Source: Salinisphaera hydrothermalis C41B8 (GTDB taxonomy: Bacteria > Pseudomonadota > Gammaproteobacteria > Nevskiales > Salinisphaeraceae). From it: DNA of 44,298 nt. The translations under genes and the position numbers were made by a program. The notes below the pieces were generated by a model. It saw nothing but the letters and a program-made list of their open reading frames with translations. It did no database searches and had not been told where the DNA came from. The DNA lies in contig NZ_APNK01000030.1 in assembly GCF_000732535.1 (NCBI RefSeq), positions 1 to 44,298 of the forward strand. Reading direction: 5' to 3'. Positions 27,277 to 35,794 of this stretch are shown piece after piece; within the stretch, counting starts at the first letter, position 1, and every line of letters starts with the position of its first letter.

Positions 27277-29238
27277 TCAATCTCGTACGCGCCGCATGGT
27301 CGAGCGATACAGCAGCGCGGTGACGACGAAGAACACGACCGTACCGAGCACCAGCGCGGTCGGCGCGAACCCGTCACCGACGACGGCCAGCGGCGAATCC
27401 GTCCCGCTGCCCGCCACGATACCGGCGAACACCACGCCGAACAGGCTCTCGCCGACGATCATGCCGGTCGCCGTGAGCACGCCTAGGCGCTTGGCGAATT
27501 CCGCGTTCTTGCGCTGCGATGCCCAGCGATCGTAGAACCGGCCGATCACCGCGCCCACCACCACCGGCAACGTCACGCCCATCGGCAGGTAGACGCCGAT
27601 GCCGATCGCCAGCGGCGGCAGCCGCATGCGGCCGGTGCGGGCCAGCAGTTCGTCGACGATCACCGCCAGCACGCCGATTGCGGCACCGAGGCCGATCATG
27701 CCCCAGTTGAGGTCGCCGCCAAGCACGCCCTTGGCCAGCGATGAAATCAGCGCCGCCTGAGGCGCCGGCAGCGCGTTGGCGGTCGCGTTCGCCGCGCCGG
27801 CAAAACCGAAGGCGGTATTGAGCAGCTCCATGACGGGCGGAATCACCAGCGAGCCAAAGGCCACGCCGAACACCAGGGCCACCTGCTGTTTCCAGGGCGT
27901 GGCGCCGACCAGTTGGCCGGTCTTGAGATCCTGCAGATTGTCGTTGGAGATGGTCGCCACGCCGAAGACCACGCCGGTGACGATCAGCGCATAAGCGACC
28001 AGAGCCTGAGTGGTCGCCGGCGGATGATCGCGCCCGAACAGGCCGACCAGCAGCAACGAAGCCGCCACGATCGACAAAATGCCGATGCCCGAGATCGGGC
28101 TGTTCGAGGAGCCGATCAGTCCCGCCATGTAACCCGACACGGCCGCGATGATAAGCCCGGCGACCACCACGAAGATCAGCGAGCCGGCGATCAGCGGCAC
28201 CGCCGCCGAGGCGAGCGCGCCGCCGTCGATCAACACCCAGAACAGGATGCCGATCGGCACCAGCGTGGCCAGCGCGACCGCGCCGACGAGCCCGATCGGC
28301 ATGTCGCGTTCCTCGACCGCGCGATCGCGACCGGCGCGGGCCGCCGATGAGGCCGCCATCGCCGACCGGATGCCGGCCAACACCGGGCCGATGATACGCA
28401 GCAGCGTCCAGATCGCGGCCACGCCGATCACACCCGCGCCCAGGAAACGAACGTCGGCCGAGAACACCGTACTGGCCACATGCTCGGCCGACCCGGTGAC
28501 GGTGCTCATGGCGGTGAGAATCGGCAGCGCCACCCACCAGCCGATCACGAGCCCAGCCAGCATTGCCATGCCGACCGACAGCCCCACCAGATGGCCCGCC
28601 CCGAGCAGCGCGAACGACAGGCTGCCGGAAATACCCGTAGCGCCACCGGCGCCGGTCCGAAACCACAGCGAGGCTTCGCCGACTACCAGCTTCATCTGCG
28701 CGGCCAGCGCAAATGCGGCCGAAGCCAGGCCGTTGACCACGATCACCGCTAGCCCGGCAGCACTCTCGGCCGCGCCTTCGCGCGAACCGGCGCCGACCTT
28801 GAGCACCTCCGCCGCGGCCCGGCCTTCCGGATACGGCAGATCAGCGTCGACCACGAGCGCCCGACGCAGCGGTACCGAGAACATCACGCCCAGCAGGCCG
28901 CCGGTGGCACAGATCACGGCCGTGGTGACGAAATCGAAGCCCTGCCACCAGCCGATCATGACCAGGCCAGGCAATACGAAAATAATGGCCGAGAGCGTGC
29001 CGGCGGCCGAGGCCACGGTCTGGACGATGTTGTTTTCCAGAATGGTGGAATCGGCGAAGACGCGCAGCACCGCCATCGAGATCACCGCGGCGGGGATCGA
29101 CGTGGCGAACGTCAGGCCAACTTTGAGGCCAAGATAGACGTTGGCCGCGGTAAAAAAGAAAGTGATGAGACCACCGAGGAGGATGCCCCGGACGGTCAGT
29201 TCGGCCACGCCCGAACCCTGACGGGTCGTACGACTCAC
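27277..29238 (-). CDS. OPT-family oligopeptide transporter
   Basis: Large inner-membrane protein of 653 residues with about 14-16 hydrophobic spans. The N-terminal block ELTVRGILLGGLITFFFTAANVYLGLKVGLTFATSIPAAV-type sequence (described in part) and LENNIVQTVASAAGTLSA identify the bacterial OPT/YSL superfamily. These proton-coupled carriers import peptides or metal chelates in other organisms; bacterial members are rarely characterised, so the substrate is unknown. Later family landmarks include GSSNSPISGIGI and ISNDNLQDLKTGQLVGATPWKQQ. The gene is transcribed leftwards towards ndh. No metal-handling gene is adjacent. Confidence 0.9.
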   Translation of the reverse strand: MSRTTRQGSGVAELTVRGILLGGLITFFFTAANVYLGLKVGLTFATSIPAAVISMAVLRVFADSTILENNIVQTVASAAGTLSAIIFVLPGLVMIGWWQGFDFVTTAVICATGGLLGVMFSVPLRRALVVDADLPYPEGRAAAEVLKVGAGSREGAAESAAGLAVIVVNGLASAAFALAAQMKLVVGEASLWFRTGAGGATGISGSLSFALLGAGHLVGLSVGMAMLAGLVIGWWVALPILTAMSTVTGSAEHVASTVFSADVRFLGAGVIGVAAIWTLLRIIGPVLAGIRSAMAASSAARAGRDRAVEERDMPIGLVGAVALATLVPIGILFWVLIDGGALASAAVPLIAGSLIFVVVAGLIIAAVSGYMAGLIGSSNSPISGIGILSIVAASLLLVGLFGRDHPPATTQALVAYALIVTGVVFGVATISNDNLQDLKTGQLVGATPWKQQVALVFGVAFGSLVIPPVMELLNTAFGFAGAANATANALPAPQAALISSLAKGVLGGDLNWGMIGLGAAIGVLAVIVDELLARTGRMRLPPLAIGIGVYLPMGVTLPVVVGAVIGRFYDRWASQRKNAEFAKRLGVLTATGMIVGESLFGVVFAGIVAGSGTDSPLAVVGDGFAPTALVLGTVVFFVVTALLYRSTMRRVRD

Positions 29239-29428
29239 GCTACCCCCAGAATCGTTGTTTTTCCTGCGCTATACACACGCAATGCGCCACAGTGTAGCGC
29301 GCCGCTCGACGGCTATGCCGGGTATTCAAGAATCGCGCCGCCTGTTGGGCGGGCCCGGCACGGTAGCCGGCGCTGGTCGCTGGCATTTCCGGCGGCCACA
29401 CGAGCCCAGCCGGAGCGCGAACCGGGAT

Positions 29429-29704
29429 TTACTGCACCAAAGCCAGATTGGTGGGGTGATCGATGCCCGCGACGTTCATATTGTGGATCGAGTAGGCCAG
29501 CGCGCCGCACTGGGCGAGGGTCAGGCCGGCCAGCAGACCGGCGCCGAACAGCGTTCTCCGCCGCGCGTTCCGGCTGGCGTCTTCGTCAAAAACGCCGTCG
29601 CGGGCATGGGTCTGGAATACCCGCTGTGCGGGCAAGAGCAGATTCAATACGACAACCGCCACCAGAGGCAGGTAGGCGATCGTCGATAAGAGCAACAAGC
29701 CCAA
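29429..29704 (-). CDS. Small two-span membrane protein, unknown
   Basis: I do not recognise this protein. It has two hydrophobic spans, LLLLSTIAYLPLVAVVVLNL near the N-terminus and FGAGLLAGLTLAQCGALAYS near the C-terminus. They are separated by a charged loop (VFQTHARDGVFDEDASRNAR) and followed by a short polar tail. The frame extends to a TTG at 29782 (117 residues). I prefer the TTG at 29704 (91 residues), because a GGGGGG run lies five bases upstream and the shorter form begins at the first span. There is no ATG in the N-terminal part. It diverges from the amino-acid ABC operon. 29239-29428 holds nothing I can name. Confidence 0.45.
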   Translation of the reverse strand: MGLLLLSTIAYLPLVAVVVLNLLLPAQRVFQTHARDGVFDEDASRNARRRTLFGAGLLAGLTLAQCGALAYSIHNMNVAGIDHPTNLALVQ

Positions 29705-29762
29705 TTTATCCCCCCAGCCGGCAAAATCCGGACGAATAACTAACCAGACTTCGGTGCACGAG

Positions 29763-29780
29763 GCAACGATACATCGTTGC
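29763..29780. promoter_or_regulatory. Perfect 8+2+8 palindrome, possible operator
   Basis: GCAACGAT and ATCGTTGC flank a two-base centre (AC). The site lies in the intergenic space between the small membrane protein (leftward) and the amino-acid ABC operon (rightward, first gene at 29894). Its size and symmetry suit a dimeric repressor. No matching second copy was noticed in the window, and no regulator gene adjoins it. Confidence 0.35.
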
Positions 29781-29893
29781 AATGGCTGAATCTCCGATCG
29801 CGGTATGCTTCAATAAGTCCCGATCTCCGTAATTCGCGCTGTCATCGACGGCGCCGGAGCGGCGTTCATATCTTTTTCAAACCGGAACTTGCA

Positions 29894-30718
29894 ATGCGCC
29901 TGATCTGTATTCTTTCGATCGCGCTTGTCGCGATGCTGGGCTCAACCGCCGCGCTGGCCAAGACTTATATCGCCGGCGTGGAGCCGTCTTTCCCGCCGTG
30001 GGCTTCGGTGGACCACGGCAAGGTGGTCGGTATTGCGCCCGATGCCGTGCGTGCGATCGCCAAGCAGCAGGGCTTCAAGGTCAAGTTCCGCTCGATGTCG
30101 TTTTCGTCGCTGATCCCCGCGCTCAAGGCCGGCAAGATCGACATGCTGGTCACCGGCCTGACCGTCACGCCCAAGCGCGCGAAGCAGATCGATTTCACCG
30201 TGCCGTGGTGGCAGATCAAGCTCGACGTGCTGGTGCCCGCCAATTCGAAGCTCACCGCGAAGACGGCGCTGTCGAACGGCCACACCATCGGCGTGCAGAC
30301 CGGCACCACCAACTACGACTATCTGAAGGATCAGATCGTGGGCAAAGGCGGCAACATCAACATCAAGACCTATGAACAGGGCACCACGGCCCTGCAGGAT
30401 CTGTTGATCGGCCGCATCGATGCCCAGTTCCTCGACGACGACACTGCGCACAAGTTCGTGGCCGACAACAAGGGCAAGGTGAAGATCGCCGGCCAGATCA
30501 GCCCGCAGCCGCCGCAGGTCTACGCGATCGGCGTCAAGAAGGGCAACACCGCGCTGCTGAAGAAGCTCAACGCCGGCGAAGTGGCCATCTACAAGTCCGG
30601 CGAATGGGCAAAGATCGTGCACCAGTACATGCCCAACGCCCAGGTTACCCCGGTCCCCGGCCCCATGCCGGCCGGCATCGATTCTTACAAGAAGCCGATT
30701 CCGGGTCTGGCGAACTAG
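29894..30718 (+). CDS. Amino-acid ABC transporter binding protein
   Basis: Periplasmic solute-binding protein of family 3 (SBP_bac_3), 274 residues. A signal peptide ends at about TAALA. The mature part has the ligand-pocket blocks EPSFPPWASVDHGKVVGIAPD, MLVTGLTVTPKRAKQIDFTV (exactly 20) and IGVQTGTTNYDYLK in the usual order. The family binds polar or charged amino acids; the exact ligand cannot be read from sequence. The start has GGAA seven bases upstream. It heads an operon with two permeases and an ATPase, but a terminator-like hairpin follows at 30737-30771, so this protein is probably made in excess over the rest. Confidence 0.9.
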   Translation: MRLICILSIALVAMLGSTAALAKTYIAGVEPSFPPWASVDHGKVVGIAPDAVRAIAKQQGFKVKFRSMSFSSLIPALKAGKIDMLVTGLTVTPKRAKQIDFTVPWWQIKLDVLVPANSKLTAKTALSNGHTIGVQTGTTNYDYLKDQIVGKGGNINIKTYEQGTTALQDLLIGRIDAQFLDDDTAHKFVADNKGKVKIAGQISPQPPQVYAIGVKKGNTALLKKLNAGEVAIYKSGEWAKIVHQYMPNAQVTPVPGPMPAGIDSYKKPIPGLAN

Positions 30719-30736
30719 CCCGCTCGTGGTCAACCG

Positions 30737-30771
30737 GCCGGCGGTCGCAACCTGCGATCGCCGGCTTTTTT
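30737..30771 (+). terminator. Intrinsic terminator/attenuator inside ABC operon
   Basis: GCCGGCGGTCGCA at 30737-30749 pairs with 30753-30765 (13 pairs, one G-U, three-base loop), followed directly by six Ts. It lies 18 bp after the binding-protein stop and 28 bp before the permease start. Partial read-through would give more binding protein than membrane parts, a common arrangement in ABC operons. Confidence 0.85.
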
Positions 30772-30798
30772 GATTCGTACTTTGCTTGACTCGCACCG

Positions 30799-31458
30799 AT
30801 GATCTACGAGGCCATCTGGGAGAATCTGCCCTATCTCGCCGAAGGCGCGGCGATCACGGTCGCACTGGCCGTGACGCTGCTGGCCATCGGCGTGGTGGTG
30901 GGCACCGGCCTCGGCCTGGCCCAGAGCTATGGCCATTGGGCGCTGCGTATTGGCGCAACGCTCGTTGAACGATTGTTCCGTGCTATTCCGGCGGTCGTGC
31001 TGCTGTTTCTGTTCTATTACGGCATTTCCAGCTTTTACGATATTTCCTCGTTCGCCGCGGCGGCGCTCGCGCTCGGATTACGTTCGGCGGCCTATCAATC
31101 GCAGATCGTGCGCGGCGCCATCGCCTCGGTGCCGTCCGGCCAGATGGCGGCAGCACGCGCCATCGGACTGACACGCCGCGCCGCGATCGTGCATGTCGTG
31201 CTGCCTCAGGCCATGCGGCAAGCCATCGGGCCGTGGACCAACGAGGCCCTGTCGGAACTCAAGGACACGTCTCTGGCCTACACCATCGGCGTGGTCGAGC
31301 TGATGCGCCAGGCCGACTACATCGTGTCCGCCAACTACGGCCACACACTGGCCGTGTACTCGGCGGCTGCGGCCGTCTATCTCGTACTCTCGCTCGCGGC
31401 GACCTGGGGCCTGTCGCGGCTCGATCGCCGTCTGCGCGTGCCCGGTTTCGCTCACTAG
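30799..31458 (+). CDS. Amino-acid ABC transporter permease (first)
   Basis: Inner-membrane channel subunit of the HisM/ArtQ type, 219 residues with about five spans. The N-terminal span pattern of this family, LPYLAEGAAITVALAVTLLA, is present. The ATPase-coupling EAA region reads AARAIGLTRRAAIVHVVLPQ, followed by NEALSELKDTSLAYTIGVVE, both typical. It follows the terminator-like hairpin and precedes the ATPase by 10 bp. A GAG-type ribosome-binding site is not obvious upstream, so translation may be weak. Confidence 0.9.
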   Translation: MIYEAIWENLPYLAEGAAITVALAVTLLAIGVVVGTGLGLAQSYGHWALRIGATLVERLFRAIPAVVLLFLFYYGISSFYDISSFAAAALALGLRSAAYQSQIVRGAIASVPSGQMAAARAIGLTRRAAIVHVVLPQAMRQAIGPWTNEALSELKDTSLAYTIGVVELMRQADYIVSANYGHTLAVYSAAAAVYLVLSLAATWGLSRLDRRLRVPGFAH

Positions 31459-31468
31459 GGTTGCGTCG

Positions 31469-32254
31469 ATGACTGGTTCCGCCACGCAGCTGATGCGGGT
31501 TTCGCATCTGACCAAACGCTTCGGCGAGCACACCGTGCTCGACGATGTCTCGCTCGATGTCACGGCCGGCGAGGTCAAGGGCATCATCGGGCCCTCCGGT
31601 GCCGGCAAGTCGACGCTCATCCGTTGTCTCAACGGGCTGGAGCCGATCGACGCGGGCGAAATCTGGCTCGACGACACCGAGTTGACCGCACGCAAGGCGG
31701 ATATGGACGCGCTGCGCTCGCGCATCGGTTTCGTCTTCCAGGACTTCAACCTGTTCACGCATCTGACCGTGGCCGACAACCTCATGCTGGGGCTGCGTCG
31801 GGTGCGCGGCCTGAAACGCGCCGAGGCCGAGACCATCGCCCGGCGCGAGCTCGATCGCGTCGGCCTGGCCGAGAAATGGCGCGCCTACCCGGCCGAGCTG
31901 TCCGGCGGCCAGCAGCAACGCGTCTCGATCGCCCGGGCGCTGGCGATGCAGCCGGAACTCATGCTGTTCGACGAACCGACCTCGGCGCTCGACCCCGAGT
32001 CGGTGGGCAGCGTGCTGCGCGTGATGCGCGAGCTCGTGGCCGAAGGCATGACCATGATCATCGTCTCGCACGAGATGGCGTTCATCGAAGCGGTGGCCGA
32101 CGATGTGCTGTTCATGGCCGAAGGTCGCGTGGTGGAAGAAGGTTCGGCACGCCAGATCTTTCACGAGGCACGCGAGCAGCGCACCCGCGGCTTCATCGAC
32201 GGCATCGCCGCGGCGCTGGTGGGCGAGGCCGACGACCCCGGGCAGGCGCGATGA
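31469..32254 (+). CDS. Amino-acid ABC transporter ATPase (GlnQ-like)
   Basis: Cytoplasmic ATPase of the polar amino-acid importers, 261 residues. Walker A IGPSGAGKST, the Q-loop VFQDFNLFTHLTV, signature LSGGQQQRVSIARALAM, Walker B LMLFDEPTSALDPESVG and the switch histidine in IVSHEMAF are all intact. The C-terminal VVEEGSARQIFHEAREQRTRGFI stretch is typical of HisP/GlnQ proteins. It overlaps the second permease gene by four bases (ATGA), indicating coupled translation. Confidence 0.95.
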   Translation: MTGSATQLMRVSHLTKRFGEHTVLDDVSLDVTAGEVKGIIGPSGAGKSTLIRCLNGLEPIDAGEIWLDDTELTARKADMDALRSRIGFVFQDFNLFTHLTVADNLMLGLRRVRGLKRAEAETIARRELDRVGLAEKWRAYPAELSGGQQQRVSIARALAMQPELMLFDEPTSALDPESVGSVLRVMRELVAEGMTMIIVSHEMAFIEAVADDVLFMAEGRVVEEGSARQIFHEAREQRTRGFIDGIAAALVGEADDPGQAR

Positions 32255-32907
32255 GCGACTGGTTCGCTTTTGCCTGGGCCAACCTGCCGGCGCTGCTGCA
32301 CGGCACCGTTTATACGCTGGAAATCTGGGTGGTCGCCATGCTCGGCGGCTTCGTGGCCGGCTGGGTGTTGGCCGTGGGCCGGGTCTACGGCGACCCGATA
32401 TCGCGCAAGCTCGCCACCGGCTATATCGAACTCATCCGGGGCACGCCGCTACTGGTGCAGATGTTCATCGTCTATCAGGGGCTGCCACAGATCGGCATCG
32501 TGTTTTCGCCGCTGGTGGCCGCGATGGTGGCCATCGGCATCAACACGGCGGCCTATCAGGCCGAGTATTTCCGCGCCGGCATTCGCTCGGTGCGCCCGGG
32601 CCAGCTGGCCGCCGGCCGAGCGATCGGACTGACATACATCCAGACCATCGGCCATATCGTGCTGCCCCAGGCCTGGCGTATTGCCCTGCCCCAGTGGTCC
32701 AACGAAGTGATCATCGAGCTGAAGTACACCTCGGTCGCCTTCGCCATCAGCGTCCCGGAGCTCATGGGCCAAGCCAAGATGATCGGCGCCGATAGTTTCA
32801 AGTATTTCCAGATCTTTCTGGTGGCCGCGATGATCTATCTGGTGCTGGTGAGCGCCGTGACGCTACTACTGGACGTCATCGAGCGGCGCTACGCGCTGCG
32901 CCAGTAA
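32251..32907 (+). CDS. Amino-acid ABC transporter permease (second)
   Basis: Second channel subunit of the amino-acid importer, 218 residues with about five membrane spans. It starts MSDWFAFAWANLPALLHGTV and contains IELIRGTPLLVQMFIVYQGLP and the coupling loop AAGRAIGLTYIQTIGHIVLP. It ends in the usual membrane span and a basic tail. The start is fixed by the ATGA overlap with the ATPase gene; a longer frame upstream only runs through that gene. It ends 21 bp from the convergent oxidoreductase gene. Confidence 0.93.
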   Translation: MSDWFAFAWANLPALLHGTVYTLEIWVVAMLGGFVAGWVLAVGRVYGDPISRKLATGYIELIRGTPLLVQMFIVYQGLPQIGIVFSPLVAAMVAIGINTAAYQAEYFRAGIRSVRPGQLAAGRAIGLTYIQTIGHIVLPQAWRIALPQWSNEVIIELKYTSVAFAISVPELMGQAKMIGADSFKYFQIFLVAAMIYLVLVSAVTLLLDVIERRYALRQ

Positions 32908-32928
32908 CGCCTGAGGCCCGCCGGCCGC

Positions 32929-33879
32929 TCAGGGAACGAACACCAGGCGCGCCTCCCGGGCCGCGCCCCAGACCTTTTCGACCTCGGCCAGCGGCGCCGT
33001 CTCGATCGCGATCTTCAGCCCAGCCGTCTCTACCGCCGACAATACGCCGCCGATCGAAACCACCAGATCGGTATGCGCGACACTACCGATCCCGCTGCCC
33101 ATCAACCGGATGCCGGAGCTGCGTAACAGCCCCGCCGGCAGGGCGATATCAGCCCCGGCGAGCGAGCCGATATTGACATAGCGCACTGGCGGCGACGCCG
33201 CCGGGCCGTGGCCGGTGAATGCCTGCATCAGGGCCAGGGCCGGCGGCCCCCAGAGATAATCGAGCACGACATCGACGCCGCGCGAAACGAGCTCGGCGAA
33301 ACGCTCGGAGAGCGACTCGGGTCTGTCTTCCAGGGCGATGTATTCATCGGCGCCGAGGCGGCGCAGCGCGGCCTCGGCCGCGGCGTTTCGCCCGGTCGCC
33401 ACGATATGGCCCGCGCCCAGATGCCGGGCGATGCGAATCGCCAGCTGTCCCGACGCGCCGGTGGCCCCCTGAATCAGCACCGTCTCGCCGTCGACGAGCG
33501 CCGCCCTGTGGTTCAATGCCGCCCAGGACGACATGCCGGGGTTGGCGATAGCCGCCGCGGTGACGTCGTCGACCCCGTCCGGCACCGCAACCATATATTC
33601 GGCACGCACCACGCTCTGTTCGGCCATGGCGCCAAACGGAGCCCGTGGAAACACGAAGTAGACCCTCCGGCCATCATCGAGCCGGCCAACACCGTCGGCG
33701 CCAGGCACGAATGGCGGCGCGCCACGGGTGTAGTGCCGCCCCGCAGACTGCGCTCGTACCAGCTGGCTAAGCGCAGCCGCGTGGACCGAGATCCGCCGCT
33801 CGCCGGCGCCCGGCGCGGGCGGGTCGAAATCGCGATAACGAGGCGGTCTTGCGAAATCCTCGACGACGGCAGCCTTCAT
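32929..33879 (-). CDS. Zinc-free MDR-family oxidoreductase (quinone reductase-like)
   Basis: Medium-chain dehydrogenase/reductase of the quinone-oxidoreductase type, 316 residues. The catalytic half begins MKAAVVEDFARPPRY and contains FVPGADGVGRL, typical of this branch. The nucleotide-binding half has the NADPH motif VLIQGATGASGQLAIRIARH. The zinc-binding cysteines of true alcohol dehydrogenases are absent, so it probably reduces quinones or enones with NADPH. The start at 33879 has AAGGA seven bases upstream; a longer frame adds 41 residues without family match. The substrate is unknown and no partner gene is adjacent. Confidence 0.82.
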   Translation of the reverse strand: MKAAVVEDFARPPRYRDFDPPAPGAGERRISVHAAALSQLVRAQSAGRHYTRGAPPFVPGADGVGRLDDGRRVYFVFPRAPFGAMAEQSVVRAEYMVAVPDGVDDVTAAAIANPGMSSWAALNHRAALVDGETVLIQGATGASGQLAIRIARHLGAGHIVATGRNAAAEAALRRLGADEYIALEDRPESLSERFAELVSRGVDVVLDYLWGPPALALMQAFTGHGPAASPPVRYVNIGSLAGADIALPAGLLRSSGIRLMGSGIGSVAHTDLVVSIGGVLSAVETAGLKIAIETAPLAEVEKVWGAAREARLVFVP

Positions 33880-34029
33880 CGACACATCCTTTAGATAAGC
33901 CTCGATATTAACCCGCTGCCAAACAGCTGATCCCCCACGGCTGTTCAACGCCCTCAATGAACAGCGGGCGGCCTTCCGGCGTTTTACCTGCTGTGTGGAC
34001 AAAGAGTTAGAAGGACTGCCTGCCTCTGT

Positions 34030-34066
34030 TCAACCCGGCATGAAGGCATTTTCCATGCCGGGTTGA
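34030..34066. terminator. Strong hairpin after the betaine-binding gene
   Basis: TCAACCCGGCATG at 34030-34042 is perfectly complementary to 34054-34066, with an 11-nt loop. It lies 14 bp past the stop of the leftward betaine-binding protein gene, so it most likely ends that transcript. No T-run follows on the minus strand, so a factor-assisted or processing role is possible. Confidence 0.6.
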
Positions 34067-34080
34067 TCATACAACGGCGA

Positions 34081-34959
34081 TCAGGAACTCTTGCCGAGCC
34101 AGGACTGGACCGTCTTCGGGTGTGCTTTGATGAATTTCTTGGCCGCCGCCTCGTAGGAGGTCTTGTTCGCATCGGCCAGCATGGCGTTGATCTGGTCGAT
34201 CGAGAATCGCATCCGTGACAGGAAGGCAGCGATCTCCGGCTCGTTCTTCTTCAACGACGGATTGGCGATCACGTCGACATGATCTTCCGTCCCGAGCACG
34301 TTTTTCGGATCCTTGAGATAACGCAGATTGAAGCGCTCCCACATCCAGTGCGGGCTCCAGGCCGTGACCACGATCCATTTGTGATGCTCGACCGCCCGCT
34401 TCAGGGCAGCGGTCATCGCCGGTCCGCTGGCGGTGATCAATTTCATATTGTCGAGCTGATAGGCCTTCATCGCCTTATGCGACAGCTGCATTTCGCCGGC
34501 CCCTGCCGAAATCCCCTGGATTCGGCCGTCGAGTTTCTTGGCAACCGCCGGCTTCTTCAGATCAGTGATGCTGTCGAGCTGGTCTTTGGGCACATAGTCG
34601 GGAACCGCCCAGCCGAGGCGGGCGCCCGGGTAGACCGTGCCGAGATCGTCCACCTGGTCTTTAACACGGGCCATGTAATCGGCATGCGTCTTGGGCAACC
34701 AGGCCGCCATGAACAGGCTGTTCTCGTTATGGGCCGCGCCCAGAAAGGCGACCCCGACCGACACGGCTTTCAGCTGGACCTTGGTGTCGTAGTGCGTTTC
34801 GATCAGATCGCGGGCGACGCGGCTGATCGCTTCATCCCCGGCGTAGTTATCGGTGTAGATGGTGACCGGTGCACTGCCGGCGATGGCGGTGCCGGTGGCC
34901 GTAAGCGCCACGAGCAGAGCCGTGGCGAAGCCGCAAATGCGGCGCATTGTTGTTGGCAT
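34081..34959 (-). CDS. Glycine betaine/choline-type ABC binding protein
   Basis: Periplasmic binding protein with an OpuAC domain, 292 residues. A signal peptide ends around TAIA. Conserved parts include VTIYTDNYAGDEAISRVA, the ligand-pocket block VVTAWSPHWMWERFNLRYLK with the tryptophans expected to hold a trimethylammonium group, and DVIANPSLKKNEPEIAAFL. It would deliver betaine or a related osmolyte to an importer. No matching permease or ATPase gene is adjacent, so it is an orphan here; the transporter must lie elsewhere. Betaine uptake would complement the glucosylglycerate genes in osmotic adaptation. Confidence 0.87.
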   Translation of the reverse strand: MPTTMRRICGFATALLVALTATGTAIAGSAPVTIYTDNYAGDEAISRVARDLIETHYDTKVQLKAVSVGVAFLGAAHNENSLFMAAWLPKTHADYMARVKDQVDDLGTVYPGARLGWAVPDYVPKDQLDSITDLKKPAVAKKLDGRIQGISAGAGEMQLSHKAMKAYQLDNMKLITASGPAMTAALKRAVEHHKWIVVTAWSPHWMWERFNLRYLKDPKNVLGTEDHVDVIANPSLKKNEPEIAAFLSRMRFSIDQINAMLADANKTSYEAAAKKFIKAHPKTVQSWLGKSS

Positions 34960-35063
34960 CCGGTGATGCTCCCCTCATTCAAGCGAGGGTTCAGCATGGC
35001 CAGAGGGGGCCCCACTTGCAACTTGCCACCCGAACCGGCAGGCGCTGGCGCGAGGATCGGTGA

Positions 35064-35630
35064 TCAGCGGGTGTAATCGCGAACCCCCTGCAGAATCCAC
35101 GGCGCATCGCTTGGATCGTGATGCTCGCCATGCAACACATTGATGTTGCCGGTGCCTTCCATGACCATTGCCCGCACTCGCGTCGGGTCGGAGATATTGG
35201 CCCGGCGCATATGCGCCCGCAGATCGTCTTCGGTCACGCGGGCGACCCGCAGGTTGGCGTGCTTGATCTCGCCGCCCGGCCCCATCAACAGGATCGGCCG
35301 GTTGTCGGCCAACGTCTCGACCGCCGAGAAGCGCGAGCGCAGCTGCGAAACCATGAGTTGCAGCGCATACAGCGTGGCCACCGCCACCACGCCCTGCAGC
35401 AGCGGCGGATTCTTCGACACCACGACGCTGGCCACCAGCGAGCCGAGCGCCACCGTCACGGCGATGTCGAAGGTCGACATTTCGGCGAAACTGCGCACGC
35501 CCGACAGCCGCGCAGCGACCACGATCACGACATAGAGCGCGATCGTGCACAGCGCCACCCAGACCAGATTGGCAGGGTGGGAGATGAACCAGTCGTTGAA
35601 CATGTCGATACCGTCGGTCGTCGTGATCAT
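35064..35630 (-). CDS. DUF421 (YetF-like) membrane protein
   Basis: Small membrane protein of the DUF421/YetF family, 188 residues from the ATG at 35630. Two or three N-terminal spans (NLVWVALCTIALYVVIVVAA and the next) are followed by a cytoplasmic or extracytoplasmic domain with the family block STFDIAVTVALGSLVASVVV. A C-terminal domain then shows LADNRPILLMGPGGEIKHANL and RVTEDDLRAHMRRANISD. The function is unknown in most bacteria. The start is uncertain: 35603 (MFNDWF) is also possible and neither has a clear ribosome-binding site. It is transcribed leftwards, divergent from asd. Confidence 0.78.
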   Translation of the reverse strand: MITTTDGIDMFNDWFISHPANLVWVALCTIALYVVIVVAARLSGVRSFAEMSTFDIAVTVALGSLVASVVVSKNPPLLQGVVAVATLYALQLMVSQLRSRFSAVETLADNRPILLMGPGGEIKHANLRVARVTEDDLRAHMRRANISDPTRVRAMVMEGTGNINVLHGEHHDPSDAPWILQGVRDYTR

Positions 35631-35794
35631 CGATCGCCGGCCGCGATCGAAAGCCGACAGTCTAGAAGCCATTATCCACAGGCGCGAGCGCACTCGGCCC
35701 GCCGCTCGTGGGCAGCATCGATTCGGCGAACGCCGCCGCACGCGTTAGACTGGCGCGTCGAACAACTCAACCCGACGACGCTCGAGGTAACACA

